The notes: generated by a model from the letters alone, not told the origin. A DNA stretch of 64,000 nt from Lepiota brunneoincarnata (GCA_023014365.1 JAEBUN010000004.1:2108001-2172000), one strand, 5' to 3'; counted from the stretch's first letter, positions 46,261 to 57,426 are shown. Numbers and translations are program-made.

Positions 46261-47627
46261 CTATTCCACGCCAACAGCGCCGCGCTGAAGCGAGATCATC
46301 AACGACTTCGATTTCATCATACGAACGAACCAATCGCCAAGCATAATTCCTCCAAGTGTGTTGATATATCCCACACCGCCGCTCTACATCGGAAGGCAAA
46401 TTTCAGAATCAACATACCGGATTCGTTCGAATTGATAGACGTACCCTCCCGTTAGTTAGAACGATAAATTCAAGAGTTCCGCTGTATTTCTTCAGTTTCC
46501 CTGCCTGCCCTTTGAGCATCGAGAGAACATTGGCAACCGCTATGTCCGCATGCGCTTGAGCCTTGAAAGATTGTTTCTGTTCATTCCAGTCAATCACGTC
46601 ACCGATGACGAAAATATCTTGGTGGCCGGGGAGTTGCAGTGTAGGGTCGACTTTAACAAGCTTTTTAGGAGTCAGAGTATCTTCCCCAAAGGACGTTACA
46701 AAAAGCTCCGTGTTTGGTCGTTGGCCACGCGTCGAGATCTGCACAGACACGTCGGCTCGAAACGGGACCATCACAAGCGCGACCACTTACAACCAAGTCT
46801 GCCTTGATGGACTTTCCACTGCGGGTGGTTGCCTCTGTTACCTTGTCCTCGGAGTCTGGAATGGTATCAATGTATTCGTTAAGGAGGACATCAATGTTCC
46901 TCCTTTCGAGGCTCTTGCGCACGGCATTGCGATACTTGTCCGAGTAAGCGCCATTTAGTGGCAGATTGTCTCCATGTACGATGGTAATCTTCTTGTCCTA
47001 TTATTCATATAGCAGGTCAGTTGAGGAAGGCCATGAGAACGCGGGCTCGTGCCTACCGGCCAGATATCCCTCAGCTCGCCAGCGACCTCTGCTCAAAAGC
47101 ACTCAACACGCTGTGCCATGATGGGAAGAAACAAATTACATACCGCACCCCACTGCTCCGGCACCAACCAGGACAATACTCTCCGCCTTCTCAAATGCTT
47201 GGCGATTGGAGCTCAGATAATTATCGAGGTTACTAGAGTCGTTAGGGAATCCGAAGGGGGTGTCCCATGAGACTCCAGGAGATAGGATAAGAGCGCGGTA
47301 TGGAATTGTTTCCCCATTGTCAACGATGACAGAACCACCACCCTCTTTCCCAGGTTCGACTTTTGTAACCTTGCCCTGGATAAATCGGCCTTTGCCTTTC
47401 AGGATGCTCTCGATGGGAATAAGGACCTTGTCCTTGAGCTGGTCCCTATCGGAGACGACGAGGCGCGCAGTGGAGGGGAACAAGATATAGCTGGGTCGGG
47501 GATTAATGACAATGAGGTTAAATTTGGTTGTGTCAAGCTTCTTCACGAGCAAATGCGCTGCACGTGCACCAGCACTTCCGATACCAACAATGACCACGTT
47601 TGGAAGTCCGTCGTTCGTGTTGCCCAT
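46261..47627 (-). CDS. FSP1/AIFM2-like FAD/NAD(P)H oxidoreductase
   Basis: A two-Rossmann flavoprotein of the AIF/NDH-2 class that would reduce quinones at lipid surfaces or act in redox control. Exons 47627-47144, 47088-47057 (32 nt), 46997-46791, 46738-46445 and 46383-46261 give 379 aa with no frame break. The FAD motif is VVIVGIGSAGARAAHLLVKK, the NAD(P)H motif is IVLVGAGAVGCEVAGELRDI, and the C-terminal FAD motif is HQDIFVIGDVIDWNEQKQS. The end (GGVGYINTLGGIMLGDWFVR) is typical of fungal AMID homologues. No signal peptide or membrane segment is seen, so it is probably cytosolic or loosely membrane-bound. An upstream in-frame ATG at 47666 would add 13 residues. Confidence 0.88.
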
Positions 47628-47936
47628 ATTGCTTGGGGGTGGGGTGGTATTAGGCGCTGCGAGCATTCGGCGTTACTAGCACTTTTTAAGTTGCTTGGGA
47701 ACCAAGTGTGTGAACTTGACCCACGACGGGAGTTATACATGACCCGGTTGACAACAACTGTCGTTCTTTGTTTTTGCCGAAAGTCTCCGTGCAGAGCGCA
47801 TGAATGAAATTAGAAATCCAATGCGCGAGCTCTCTCTGGCCAACTAAAGCGGCTGCGTGATTGTACGTTCAAATACAACTACCAGAAAGATATTACAAAG
47901 CAAGCTGGTCACAAAGTAGGGTTAGGGTCCATAAGT

Positions 47937-48389
47937 CTAAAGTAGTCTTTCTTGTGACAGCGTCGAGCTTAAGCTTGCGGTCCCTTCCAATCGCGTGATG
48001 CGCTCGCCCTGTTCCCGGATCATGGCGACCTGTTCCTGGGCCATGTCGGTGTGATTCCGGTTTATGTCAGCCTGTTTCCGGTTTATGTTGGTCTGTTCCT
48101 GGATCATGTCGGCATTTTTCTGGTTTGTGTCAGCCTGTCCCCGGATGATGTCGGCCTGTTCCCGGATCATCTATTTCGGGTAAGTCTTGTGCAGCAGGTC
48201 TTGGTGATCATGACACTTACCTGTTCGAGGTCATCTCTGAGGCTCTGGTTCCTATCCGCTATAGGCATAAACAAATTAATATTTGAATGGTTCGTAGTGT
48301 ATAAGTACATTACCCTGTGCCTGTAAGAGGAGTCGAGCAGGAGATGGTGCTCCAGCATGAGGTTGAAATACAAAACTGATGTGACCCAT
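47937..48389 (-). CDS. Small coiled-coil protein built of 7-residue repeats, 115 aa
   Basis: Exons 48389-48314, 48258-48221 and 48170-47937. A short N-terminus (FVFQPHAGAPSPARLLLQAQ) is followed by about nine copies of a seven-residue unit of the form MIREQAD / INRKQAD / MIQEQTN, continuous with ITRLEGTASL at the end. At DNA level these are imperfect 21-bp tandem repeats (about 47995-48170). The heptad spacing with Ile/Met at fixed positions predicts a long parallel coiled coil. I recognise no family. The repeat array suggests copy-number variation between strains. Confidence 0.65.
47995..48170 (-). repeat. Imperfect 21-bp tandem repeats inside the coiled-coil gene
   Basis: Units such as CGGTTTATGTCAGCCTGTTTC repeat in phase with the reading frame on the minus strand, encoding the seven-residue units. 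Confidence 0.75.
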
Positions 48390-49090
48390 GTCGAGCGAGG
48401 CAAGTGTTTGAGAAGGGTTTGCTTTGAAAGATTTAATTATGTGCGGCAGACCATAACATTTTTATAGGCAACTCACGATTGCGAGGAATTAATGTCTCAA
48501 ACTCCTTACATGCTCCAATGGGGGATCCAAGTAGCGCGTCATGTCATCCCATATGTCTTGGGTGACGGATGCTACTGGTCACGGAGTCTGTGACGTCACA
48601 GCGTAGCCTCGACTGTGACACTGTCAGACATTGATGAAATAAAAAAGGTAAACAAATAATAATGAGGATGCCGACTCTGGAAATTCATGCTCACATTTTA
48701 TACACATTTAACCCCTATTATTTTAAACAGTCTCAAGTTTTCAAGGCCTGCTGGACAGCGCTGAACAATCAAAACATCCAATTGAATGGTGAAAAAAATT
48801 GGTTTACGACTAATAATGACGTACTCTAGGCTCAACTTACACTTTGTGACAGCCTAGCAGGCCAGGAGGATTATTTGTTCTTGACAAACAACTCCTATTA
48901 TTTTATACAGTCTCAAAAAAGCCTTGCTGGACGATGCCGAACAGATCTGGGCGGTAAAAAATCTCCTTAAGCGATTAAAAAAATGGTTTATGGCTAGTCC
49001 AGCTGAGCCAATAATGTCAGCACAACTCTTGTGATGCTTTGTAAACACAACGTCGGCTGCTCCCGGATGATTCATTGATCAACAACCACC
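48390..49090. other. Intergenic region with repeats
   Basis: AT-rich 700 bp before GNL1. Holds the direct repeat pair listed separately; no gene seen. Confidence 0.5.
48713..48946. repeat. Pair of diverged direct repeats
   Basis: Copies at about 48713-48769 and 48893-48946 share CCTATTATTTT, ACAGTCTCAA, then GGCCTGCTGGAC / GCCTTGCTGGAC and CTGAACA / CCGAACA in the same order, followed by A-rich sequence and GGTTTA. Spacing is 180 bp. They could be an old tandem duplication or remnants of a small element. Confidence 0.6.
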
Positions 49091-51328
49091 ATGCCTCGTC
49101 GCAAACCCATCTCGGGGAAACAGAAAAAGGAACAACAACAGATCAAACGTGCAATAAAACGCGGAGACCCTCCTCCCACAGATCATACAAAGAAACCTCT
49201 ACGCAGACGTAGACCCATCAGGCTGGGCTCAACAGGCAAAGCCATCGACCAACAGAACTCGAACGCGCTCATCCCATCGGCAAGAAGGCTGCAGTCATCA
49301 TTCATAAAACTCCCATCTAAATTTCTAGAGGAGACAAAAATTATTGCGTCTACCGTTCCCCTTACACGCCCCATCTCTTATGATGTCGCCTTGTTTCATA
49401 ATTTCGCTATCGATAGCGAAGACACACTTTCGTGTCTGAAGCGGCCCAAATGGAGGTTCGATATGTCAAAGAAAGAAGTTGAACACAGCGAGGAAGGGGT
49501 TTTCAAGAAGTGGCTCGCTGACACCGACCAACTAGTCGAAAAGTGGCAGAAAGCTAGGCAGTCAGAATCGCTAGGTTCACTCCCGGACGAGACAGAGGGC
49601 CCATGCAAACCATCTCTGCCCTCTTCCTCCTCTCCTACCTACTTTGAGCGCAACCTGGACGTTTGGAGACAGCTGTAGGTATACAATGCATCTCCCAAGA
49701 AGTTGCTCATGCATGAGATCTTAGATGGCGAGTCACTGAAATTTCTCAAATTATCCTTGTTTTGCTCGACTCTAGATGTCCTCTCCTCCATTACCCACCT
49801 TCACTTGCGAATTACCTTGTCAATCGCAAAGTCATCCTCGTTCTCACAAAGGCTGATATCACGGGCCCTGTTCGCATCTCAGCATGGATAAACCACTTCA
49901 ACTCCCATTACCCCAACCTACGTGTTGTCCAGGTCGAATCCTATATAGAGAAGGAGGTGACAACAGTGCACCAGGGAAGGAAACAGTTTGAGTCCCATCT
50001 ACCAGAAACCTTCCGACAACGACTAGTAGACGCAATGAAAGGGGTTCATGCCGAGATGCTGCAGCCCCCTGAGAAAGTCGCAGAGAATCCCGAGTTGTTG
50101 AGGAAGTGGGTGCCATCGGTAAAACGTGAGATTGATTGGGATCGCGTTCTCAATGCCGGCGGCGGCCAAGTCGGAAATGTGGTTGGCGGAGCCGCGGTAC
50201 CAAAGCCCAAGGAGGACGAAGGGATCGAAGGAGAAGGAGGAGATCTGTGCGGCAATCAAGAACCAGATGTTCTAACCATCGGGCTCATAGGTCGGGCTAG
50301 GCTCATCATCTAGGCAACGCGACACATCTTAATTGTGCATAGGTCAACCTAACGTCGGTAAATCATCACTACTCAATGCCCTTTTCTGCGCCAGACGAGT
50401 TCGGGCATCCAAGACCCCAGGAAAGGTAAGCATTTCTCAGCTCCAAGCTATCCTCTGGCCTTTACTGTCAAACACAGACGAAGCACTTCCAAACGTTGTA
50501 CTGGACTCCCGATGTCCGTCTGGTTGACTGTCCAGGCCTGGTCATGCCAAATTATGTGCCCATGGAGACGCAGGTATACTAGAGTCACAATAAACATTTC
50601 CGAGCCTTCAACAGTTATCCAGGTTCTGTCTGGGATCTTGCCTATCTCCAAAGTCTCCGCCATTCCGGCATGCATTAGTCATGTCGCCAAACTACTCCCA
50701 CTAGAACGAGTTTATAAACTCAATCACCCGGCCTTTTCCGAGCCTCTTGTCGAGGACAAACGAACCTGGAGAGAAGGGATGCAACCGTCTCAACCGTCTC
50801 AACCGAAACAAGTTGAATGGACGGCGATGGACATCCTTGTTGCGCATGCAAACGCCAAAGGCTGGGTGACCGCCAAGGCAGGAAGACCTGATGTACACCG
50901 AGCTGGGAATGCCAGTGAGTTTTTGGATGTGCAGACTTTCTGGCGCCTGATGATAAATGTTTCATGCCAAGTTCTTCGTGCACTCGCAGAAGGACGTATC
51001 GGTTGGGCATTTTGGCCCTCGGATACATCGCTTGAGCTAGCAAATAAGGAAAGCATCGAGGCCGATGCTGGTATCTGGGTACCAGGCCGCAGTAGCTGAA
51101 GGCGATGAGAGTGATGACGTGAGTGAAGGCGAAGTAGAGACGCAAGAGGAGGACATATCAGAAGAAGCGACATTGAGTGAAGAAGAGGAAGATCAGAGCC
51201 TTTCTAGGGCCAGCGTCGGAAGATTCGGCGCATTGCGTATGGACGACGACGATCAAGAGGGCGAGGAGGACGAGGAGGTAGATGACTACCCTACAAAGCT
51301 GTGTCCAGCAAATTCTGTTGGGATTTGA
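49091..51328 (+). CDS. Circularly permuted GTPase GNL1 type
   Basis: A YlqF/MMR1-HSR1 family GTPase linked to ribosome assembly. Exons 49091-49674, 49725-50290, 50343-50425, 50478-50573, 50623-50914 and 50972-51328. The basic N-terminus (KQKKEQQQIKRAIKRG) is nucleolar-like. G motifs come in permuted order: G4 VILVLTKADI with the DSRCPLLHYPPSL strand before it, then G1 GQPNVGKSSLLNAL, G2 at KTPGKTKHFQT, and G3 LVDCPGLVMP. The C-terminal region (ERVYKLNHPAFSE, EWTAMDILVAHANAKGW) and an acidic tail (SEGEVETQEEDISEEA) are typical. As written the frame stops at 51100; skipping one extra base near 51084 restores the acidic tail and gives 658 aa. Confidence 0.9.
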
Positions 51329-51690
51329 TGCTAAACTCTATGAGTGCCTGTCACCATGGGTAGTATGACCCATATTGTACCTGCTAATAAGTTATTGGTC
51401 GAGACACAGGAACTAGCACATAAAAATATCACAGTCGTTGATCCCCACTCAGAATAGCGGTCATTCGTGCTGGTTTGGTAGCCACGTGGCTAAAAATACA
51501 CGGACGGTCGTTATTCTTGTCCACATTTCTCCAGAACTGACTACCACGTGACTTTTGGATTGCTGTCCGACTCTGCTGTCACTTGATAGTTTGATTACTC
51601 CCGACGGTCCGGGCAATGTTAAGGCTTGAACACGTCATATAAAGGAATGCAAGGTATTCCATCCCAACTTACAAACTTGTATAACCAGAA
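51329..51690. promoter_or_regulatory. Promoter of first CE12 esterase
   Basis: A TATA box (ATATAAAG, 51637-51644) lies 47 bp before the start codon. Paired CCACGTGGC / CCACGTGAC elements (about 51481 and 51543) are possible bHLH or bZIP sites. Confidence 0.6.
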
Positions 51691-52621
51691 ATGCGTTTTG
51701 GAGCCTCATTATTTATTGCTCTCGCTTCGGCTCTCGTCGTAGATGGTCAAACCGTGTATATGGCCGGCGACTCAACCATGGCCCGTGGTGGTGGGGGCTC
51801 TACCTCACCTGGCTCGGACGGTGAGTGAAACTGTCAGAACGAGAATCCTCTGCCCATCGGGCTGCGTCAAGGCTGGGGTCAATATCTTGGGCAGTATTTA
51901 ACCATCCCTGTCGTCAACAACGCCATCGCAGGACGGTCCTCTAGGTCATATACCGACGAAGGGCGATTCAACACTCTCATCAACACTGTGAAGAGTGGTG
52001 ACTTTGTTATCATTGAGTTCGGTCACAATGACGGGTTGTCCGGAGCCGTTGACAATGGAAGACAGTGTGCCGTCGGGGATGGATACGACACAACTGCCAC
52101 AGTAACAAATGCGGCGTATGTCATTCCGCGCTATCTCTGTTGGGTCGAGATGCCTCAACGTGACGATTTTAGGGGGCAATCACTTCTGATCCATACCTTC
52201 CCATTTTACATCCAAAATGCCGTGAACACCCTGAAGGCCAAGGGCGCCATTCCGATTGTTTCTTCCCAAACACCTAGCAACGACTGGTCAAACGGGAAAA
52301 TAGTTGCTGGTCCCCGGTTTGTCGGTTATGCGCAGATCGCAGCAATCCGCACTGGCGCTACATACGTTGACCATTATGCCTACGTCGCGCAGGCATATAA
52401 CAGGCTCGGGCAGACGACCACGACTGCTTTCTACCCTGTGGATCACAGCCATACGACCCCAGCAGGTGCAACCGTTGTTGCACAAGCCTTTGTGAGGGGA
52501 CTCTTGTGTGGCAATAGCGCGTTGAAGTCCAAAGTTAATGCTGCTGGTAACGCTGTGCCGAGTAAGTGGTTATCTACTGCTCGCAAGCTCTTGCTTAGGT
52601 GCTGTAGACGGGTGTTTGTAG
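51691..52621 (+). CDS. Secreted CE12 GDSL esterase (rhamnogalacturonan acetylesterase type), copy 1
   Basis: Exons 51691-51820, 51872-52115, 52173-52561 and 52599-52621, about 261 aa. A signal peptide (FGASLFIALASALVVDG) precedes the SGNH/GDSL block I as YMAGDSTMARGGGG. VIIEFGHNDG is block III and YPVDHSHTTPAGATVV carries the catalytic Asp-His. The enzyme should remove acetyl groups from pectic or related polysaccharides outside the cell. The end VDGCL fits the CL ending of the second copy; it needs a 37-nt last intron, and a longer intron (52562-52621) would instead end at 52671. Exons 2 and 3 have the same lengths (244 and 389 nt) as in the copy at 53900, showing tandem duplication. Confidence 0.88.
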
Positions 52622-52772
52622 ATTCCAACTTCTGGAGCCCGGGACTCCCGAAGAGTGTGGTGATGAAGTAGTGTAGATATGCAATAAAAGATATTTGTTG
52701 CAGTTTGTGTGATGCATGATCAACCCGCTTTCTCGACTGCCATCCTACAATGACTGTATGAAACTAAGAGAT

Positions 52773-53480
52773 ATGGCCCCCCTTCTTCAGACTGATACTC
52801 TCTATCCAGGACCTAACGTTCTGCTACCTTCATATGACTCGTAATGAACTGCTATTAATCGATACGATCGACTCTCCGGAATACCTCAAGGGGGACCTCT
52901 CCGATGATGGTTGGTAGATGAACCCCTGCACTCCAACTAGACAACTGACAGATCCGTAGAGCTTGATATTCCTCCACATCTAGTGCCACCAAACCCGGAT
53001 GATTCAGACAGTGAGCTGTGAACTATACGGCCTGTACACCTCTTCACAGCGCATCCAGTTCTGCCGTCACAAGTACATCCGTCATATCCCTACGGAAATC
53101 CTACAAACATCAAACACCCCGCTGCAAGGCCAAGGCCTCCATATGACCCTACATCGCGTGCCTTATTCGAAGACATGGGGTATGCAGGCGGGGGCATCAG
53201 CGGTGCATTACGATGGAGAGACCTAGCATTGGACGAACTCTTGCCTGTTGACGAGGAGAAGGAAGAAGCAATACGGGCAATGCAGGCCAGGAAAATGGCC
53301 AGTGGGACTTCGAGCCATAATCCCCAGCCTCAGCAGCAGCAGCCTCAGCCTCCGCAACAGCAAACGATTGAGGAAGAAGAGGAGGAGGAGGGCGATGAGA
53401 ATGACGAGAATGACGAGGCTGAGGAGGAAGAGGACGATGACGAAAATGAGGAGGATGATGTTGAGGTTGATGAAGATTGA
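52773..53480 (+). CDS. Conserved small protein with long acidic tail, possibly APC15-like
   Basis: Exons 52773-52840, 52952-53010 and 53050-53480 give 185 aa with consistent phase; the first intron is 111 nt, long for this window. The N-terminus (LYPGPNVLLPSYDS) and VELDIPPHLVPPNPDDSD lead into HPSYPYGNPTNIKHPAARPR, then a helical stretch (ALRWRDLALDELL, KEEAIRAMQARKMASG). After a Gln/Pro run the last 40 residues are almost only Glu, Asp and Asn. The layout (short ordered motif, then acidic tail) recalls anaphase-promoting complex subunit 15, but I am not sure. It sits between the two CE12 copies on the same strand. Confidence 0.65.
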
Positions 53481-53899
53481 GGTATGCTCTAGCGTTCTGC
53501 GGTTTAACGGCACCGAGTTTCAAATATACCATACAGAGAATATTCTCCTCTTGCTTTTCTGGAATAGCTCCAACTGCGCGGGCCGTCACTCGGTTGACCA
53601 GCGCCCCGGGCCTTCTGAGCTTCCCAGACGCAAGGAGATCATGGGGCCAGGTTCAAGCACGTCGTTTACAGCCCCTATTGCTGTCCCATGTGCACAAACT
53701 CCCATAATTCGCACCTGAATGCCAGTTATCGTCTTCCATTCTTGTCGCATGCTTTTTATCAAAGTCCCAAATATCTCGCCTATTTTTCCTGACGGTAAAA
53801 TGATCCCGTTTTCCCGTCCTGCCTGCCAGTCTTTTAAACGTCGGCACCTTACATACGGTAACAAATAAATCCACCCGTCGTCGAAACCAGAGATCCAAT

Positions 53900-54837
53900 A
53901 TGTTACTATTCAAAGTCCTTGGCGCGTGTTTGTTTACTGCTAGTGCCTTAGCTCAGACTGTGTGGCTTGCTGGTGATTCAACTATGGCACTTGGAGGAGG
54001 TGGCAGCGGCACAGGGACCCAAGGTTTGAACTTGTGGAGTTCCCACCCATCTTGCTCAAAGCAATACTCTAGGTTGGGGCGTTTTTTTACCCCAATTACT
54101 GACTATACCCGTTGTCAATGACGCTGTCGGAGGGGAAAGTGCCAGGTCCTATAGTGACCAGGGACGTTTCACCACTCTCATCAACAGCGCAAAGAGAGGA
54201 GACTATGTCATTATTGAATTCGGCCATAACGATGGTAGTGCAGGCGCGGTCGACAACGGTAAACAAGATGCTGTTGGAGATGGATACGACATTACAAGCA
54301 CTGTCACTGCTGCCAAGTAAGCGGAGTGAAACTTCTCTTTCGTCTATGGTTATTCATACATTTATTGATAGTGGAACACGAATTCTGATCCACAGCTTCG
54401 CTTTCTACATCGAGAATGCAGTCGCTTCTCTTCTCCAAAAAGGCGCCATTCCACTCATTTCATCTCAAACTCCGGACAATATTTGGGTTAATGGGGCCAT
54501 CGCTGCTCCCAACCGATTCGTTACGTACGCGCAAAGCATTGGAACGAGGAGAAACATCACCTACGTCAACCATTATGCTTACACCGCGTCTGCGTTCGAT
54601 TCACTCGGCGAGACGCAAACAACTACGTTTTATCCGAATGACCACTTACATACTAGTCCCGCCGGAGCGCTCGTCGTTGCACAAGCTTTCGTGCGAGGTT
54701 TGTTGTGCGGTAATAGCCCTTTGAAGACCAAAGTCAATTCTGCAGGACAAGCCGTTCCAGGTAAGTTTGATTTTTTCCCCGTCCGCCGGCCATTTCCCAA
54801 GGAATGACCGCCTATACCCCAAGGCCGGTGCTTGTAA
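53900..54837 (+). CDS. Secreted CE12 GDSL esterase (rhamnogalacturonan acetylesterase type), copy 2
   Basis: Exons 53900-54023, 54073-54316, 54372-54760 and 54824-54837 give 256 aa. Signal peptide LLFKVLGACLFTASALAQ; block I VWLAGDSTMALGGGG; VIIEFGHNDGSAGAVDNG; catalytic Asp-His in YPNDHLHTSPAGALVV; ends VPGRCL. Intron positions, phases and the lengths of exons 2 and 3 equal those of copy 1, so the pair arose by duplication. Copy 2 has no frame break. Residues near the first block differ (QGWGVFLPQLLTIP against GQYLGQYLTIP), so substrate range may have shifted. Likely acts on deacetylation of plant cell-wall pectin or on fungal wall sugars. Confidence 0.9.
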
Positions 54838-54967
54838 TCACAACCATGAATTACTTGCCACATAAACAACAGGGATACGATTGTTAGGAGTTATTGTGCT
54901 ACTTACGAAGTACCTGCCAATATATACTTGTCAAGTCTACGTATTCTCTCGTTGGTTGAGGCATCGA

Positions 54968-55930
54968 TTAATGATGAAAACTACGGGAATTCTCATGATG
55001 CTCAGACCTCGGGGAGGAGGCAGCACCCTGAGAATCTGGACTGGGTACTCGAGCCCAATGATGGTGGCCTTGTGCAGAGGCATGGTTATGATGGGAGTTA
55101 TCCAAACTACCATCGGAGTAGCGGGGGCAACCGGGTGGGGTGCCGTGGAAGTGATGGTGGCCTCTGCGGTGGTGGGGGCCAGGAAAAGCACGATGAAGAT
55201 GCTCCCCGACCATACGAGGGACGCATGGGGAGGGTGGGTTTGGAGAGGGCGGATGTTCGCGAGGTAAACCTGGAGGATGAGAATGAGGACCGAAAGGTGG
55301 GGCTGGCGCAGCGGGCCAGAAGAAGGGCGGGACCAGTCCATGTGGCCCTCCGAATGGAGGCGTAGGTTGGGGAAGACTCTGTCCTCCAGGTGCATTATGA
55401 AGAACATGAAGTGGGTGGCGAGGAGAACCTGGAGATGAGTGAGGTCCCCGATACCGGTGAGGTTCACAGGGAGGCCCATCATAGTGGAGAAAGAGGGGAA
55501 GAGCTGGCGGTACTCCATGCATCAACATGAAAGCAGGGTGGGCCAGGCCAAAAGGTGTCAACGGTTGGCCCATGGGCGGAAGGACCAGTGGAAGACCAGA
55601 TTGAAAGTGAGGACCTTCAGCGGACGGCCGTTGAGGAAGACCGCGAGGAGTTGGCTCGTCATGATTGAAGCGCGAAGCAGAGAGGCTTCTAACAGTAAAC
55701 TTGATGCTTTCTCCAGGCTGATGGGCTGATAGGTAGAAGTCTTGAAGCTCTTCATCCGAGCTCAAGGTGATTTCTTCATTCTCAAAATCAACATACGAAA
55801 CCCCGATGTCGCTTTCTGGGAGAGCAAAGATGGCGGCTACTTTGGTTGCGAGCCCTGCCCAAGTCGGTTGTCCGGCAAAGGTGATACGACGAGTTATATC
55901 GCCGTGGGTGAGCTTAAAGACAATAGACAT
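54968..55930 (-). CDS. PB1-domain protein with His/Pro/Gly-rich tail, 320 aa
   Basis: Single exon. Residues 1-85 are a PB1 domain (FKLTHGDITRRITFAG, TWAGLATKVAAIFAL, acidic OPCA motif YVDFENEEITLSSDEEL, GESIKFTVRSLSASR). It aligns almost residue for residue with the PB1 domain of the gene at 33876. The other 230 residues are Pro, His and Gly with spaced aromatic residues (PPFFWPAAPAPPFGPH, HHRRGHHHFHGTPPG), typical of low-complexity phase-separating or metal-binding tails. No other domain. The two PB1 proteins may pair with each other. It is convergent with CE12 copy 2 (130 bp between stops). An in-frame ATG at 55948 would add six residues. Confidence 0.82.
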   Translation of the reverse strand: MSIVFKLTHGDITRRITFAGQPTWAGLATKVAAIFALPESDIGVSYVDFENEEITLSSDEELQDFYLSAHQPGESIKFTVRSLSASRFNHDEPTPRGLPQRPSAEGPHFQSGLPLVLPPMGQPLTPFGLAHPAFMLMHGVPPALPLFLHYDGPPCEPHRYRGPHSSPGSPRHPLHVLHNAPGGQSLPQPTPPFGGPHGLVPPFFWPAAPAPPFGPHSHPPGLPREHPPSPNPPSPCVPRMVGEHLHRAFPGPHHRRGHHHFHGTPPGCPRYSDGSLDNSHHNHASAQGHHHWARVPSPDSQGAASSPRSEHHENSRSFHH

Positions 55931-56119
55931 GTCGTTGAGTTGAACCACGGAAGGTCCATAGCTTTATAGGCCTTCGGATGAGTCACTTTTGGTTCACAGC
56001 AGATGGAGCGGCCTTCACGTGACTTCGCACATAACCGACCATGATTACTGCCATGGGCGACAATGTCCCATCCGACTCACGATGACAGGAACACTTCTCT
56101 CCGCCATGACGCACGCACA

Positions 56120-57426
56120 ATGGATGCAATCGCAGCACGGTCGTCCCTCGATTATCATGCTTCATCGGCCAAACGTAATACATCTGCAAGCGGTTTGAAT
56201 CATCTGAAGCAGGGTGCATTACCAACGAGGAGCTTGACAGCTTTGAGCACACCCCATGACTATGTCCTGGATAAATTATACAAGCACCCAGGTAAATCGG
56301 AAGGCGCATTACCTCTTCCAGGCGAAGTCGATTCAGCTCGGCGCTCCCAAACAGGAGATTTACACACATCCTCAAAGGAAGCGAACATGCATCAAAATAC
56401 AAAATCACATCACCTGAATGAGGCCAACACCTCAGGAGGGCGCTATCAGTGCCACTCCAACCGCATCCTTTGCTAGCAACATCCTTGTAACAAGCAGGCT
56501 CTACGATCCCTTTGACGGCTCTCCTATGGGTACCACTCTGCCCTTCGAGGCCGCTCTGCGAGATGGAGGTGATGCGGCTACGTTTGGGGAGGGGGATCCA
56601 AACGAAGAGCTATGGGACCACCTCTCCAAGGTCCTTGACCTACAGAATCAAGTTGCCCGGATGCATGTCGATATGGAAGGGGTTGGGTTCGGGAAGCAAA
56701 CTGATAATAAAGGCAAGGGTCCGTTGGGCAATGCATCGAGGAGTGCAGGGTTTTCGCGGCCAAGAACGACCAGCACGAGTTCCGCCCCGGGGGGTGACAT
56801 GGGAGATGAAGAGGGTGTGGGTGTCGTGGACGAAGAGGCCGAGAAGCTGAAGACCAGAGAAAGGGAGTTTAAGAAATTGGCTACCCAGTTTGAGGGAAGG
56901 AAAGAGGCAATCAACAGGATGATGGGCAAGGTCAGTCCGGCATCACTTTTATCGCTCCCTCCTTTCCTCTGCCTCTGACTTTGTATTGTCCCTGCATGGT
57001 CCACAGCTCGACGATCTCTCGAAGGCGCTTACAGAGTTTCACTCGTTTCAGGCTCCCACAATTGAGTCCCCAGGTCCATCCCGCAACAGCTCCCTCAACC
57101 CAAATACCGACGACCAAATTCGACTCGCTAACATTCCTCCTATGGAACCTACTTCGCCTATTGGTCCAGGAGAAAGTAGCACTCACCCTCCCGCTACATC
57201 CATGTCTGCTCCCATCCCTAACCTGCGGCCAGTACTCCACAGAGATCAATTGAATACGCCCCTCAATCCCGCGACAAGCACTCAGGTTGTTACTGCACCT
57301 CTTGGCCGTGGGGCGCCTGTACCAACTTTGATCACTGATTCCATCGAGCCTGGTTCTCAGACCCACATGGTGGACAGTCCGGTGTCTACAATCAGTCTTC
57401 AAATGCCACGTGAAGAAGCTCGATAG
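56120..57426 (+). CDS. Conserved protein of unknown function with coiled coils (one frame break)
   Basis: Exons 56120-56930 and 57007-57426. The N-terminal 100 residues are Ser/Thr-rich (SLTALSTPHDYVLDKLYKH). The frame then changes by one base between 56418 and 56470; one extra base, or an unrecognised intron, must be assumed, after which the total is in frame. The middle holds a helical part, EELWDHLSKVLDLQNQVARM, and a second, REFKKLATQFEGRKEAINRM, running across the intron into LDDLSKALTEFHSFQAPT. The rest is Pro/Ser/Thr-rich. No domain name comes to mind; the two helices look like a conserved dimerising core. Confidence 0.6.

Noticed and set aside
52834..52911. Alternative first exon starting MTRNELLLIDTID for the acidic-tail gene
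   Set aside because: Its phase does not fit the next exon, whereas the start at 52773 with a 111-nt intron fits exactly.
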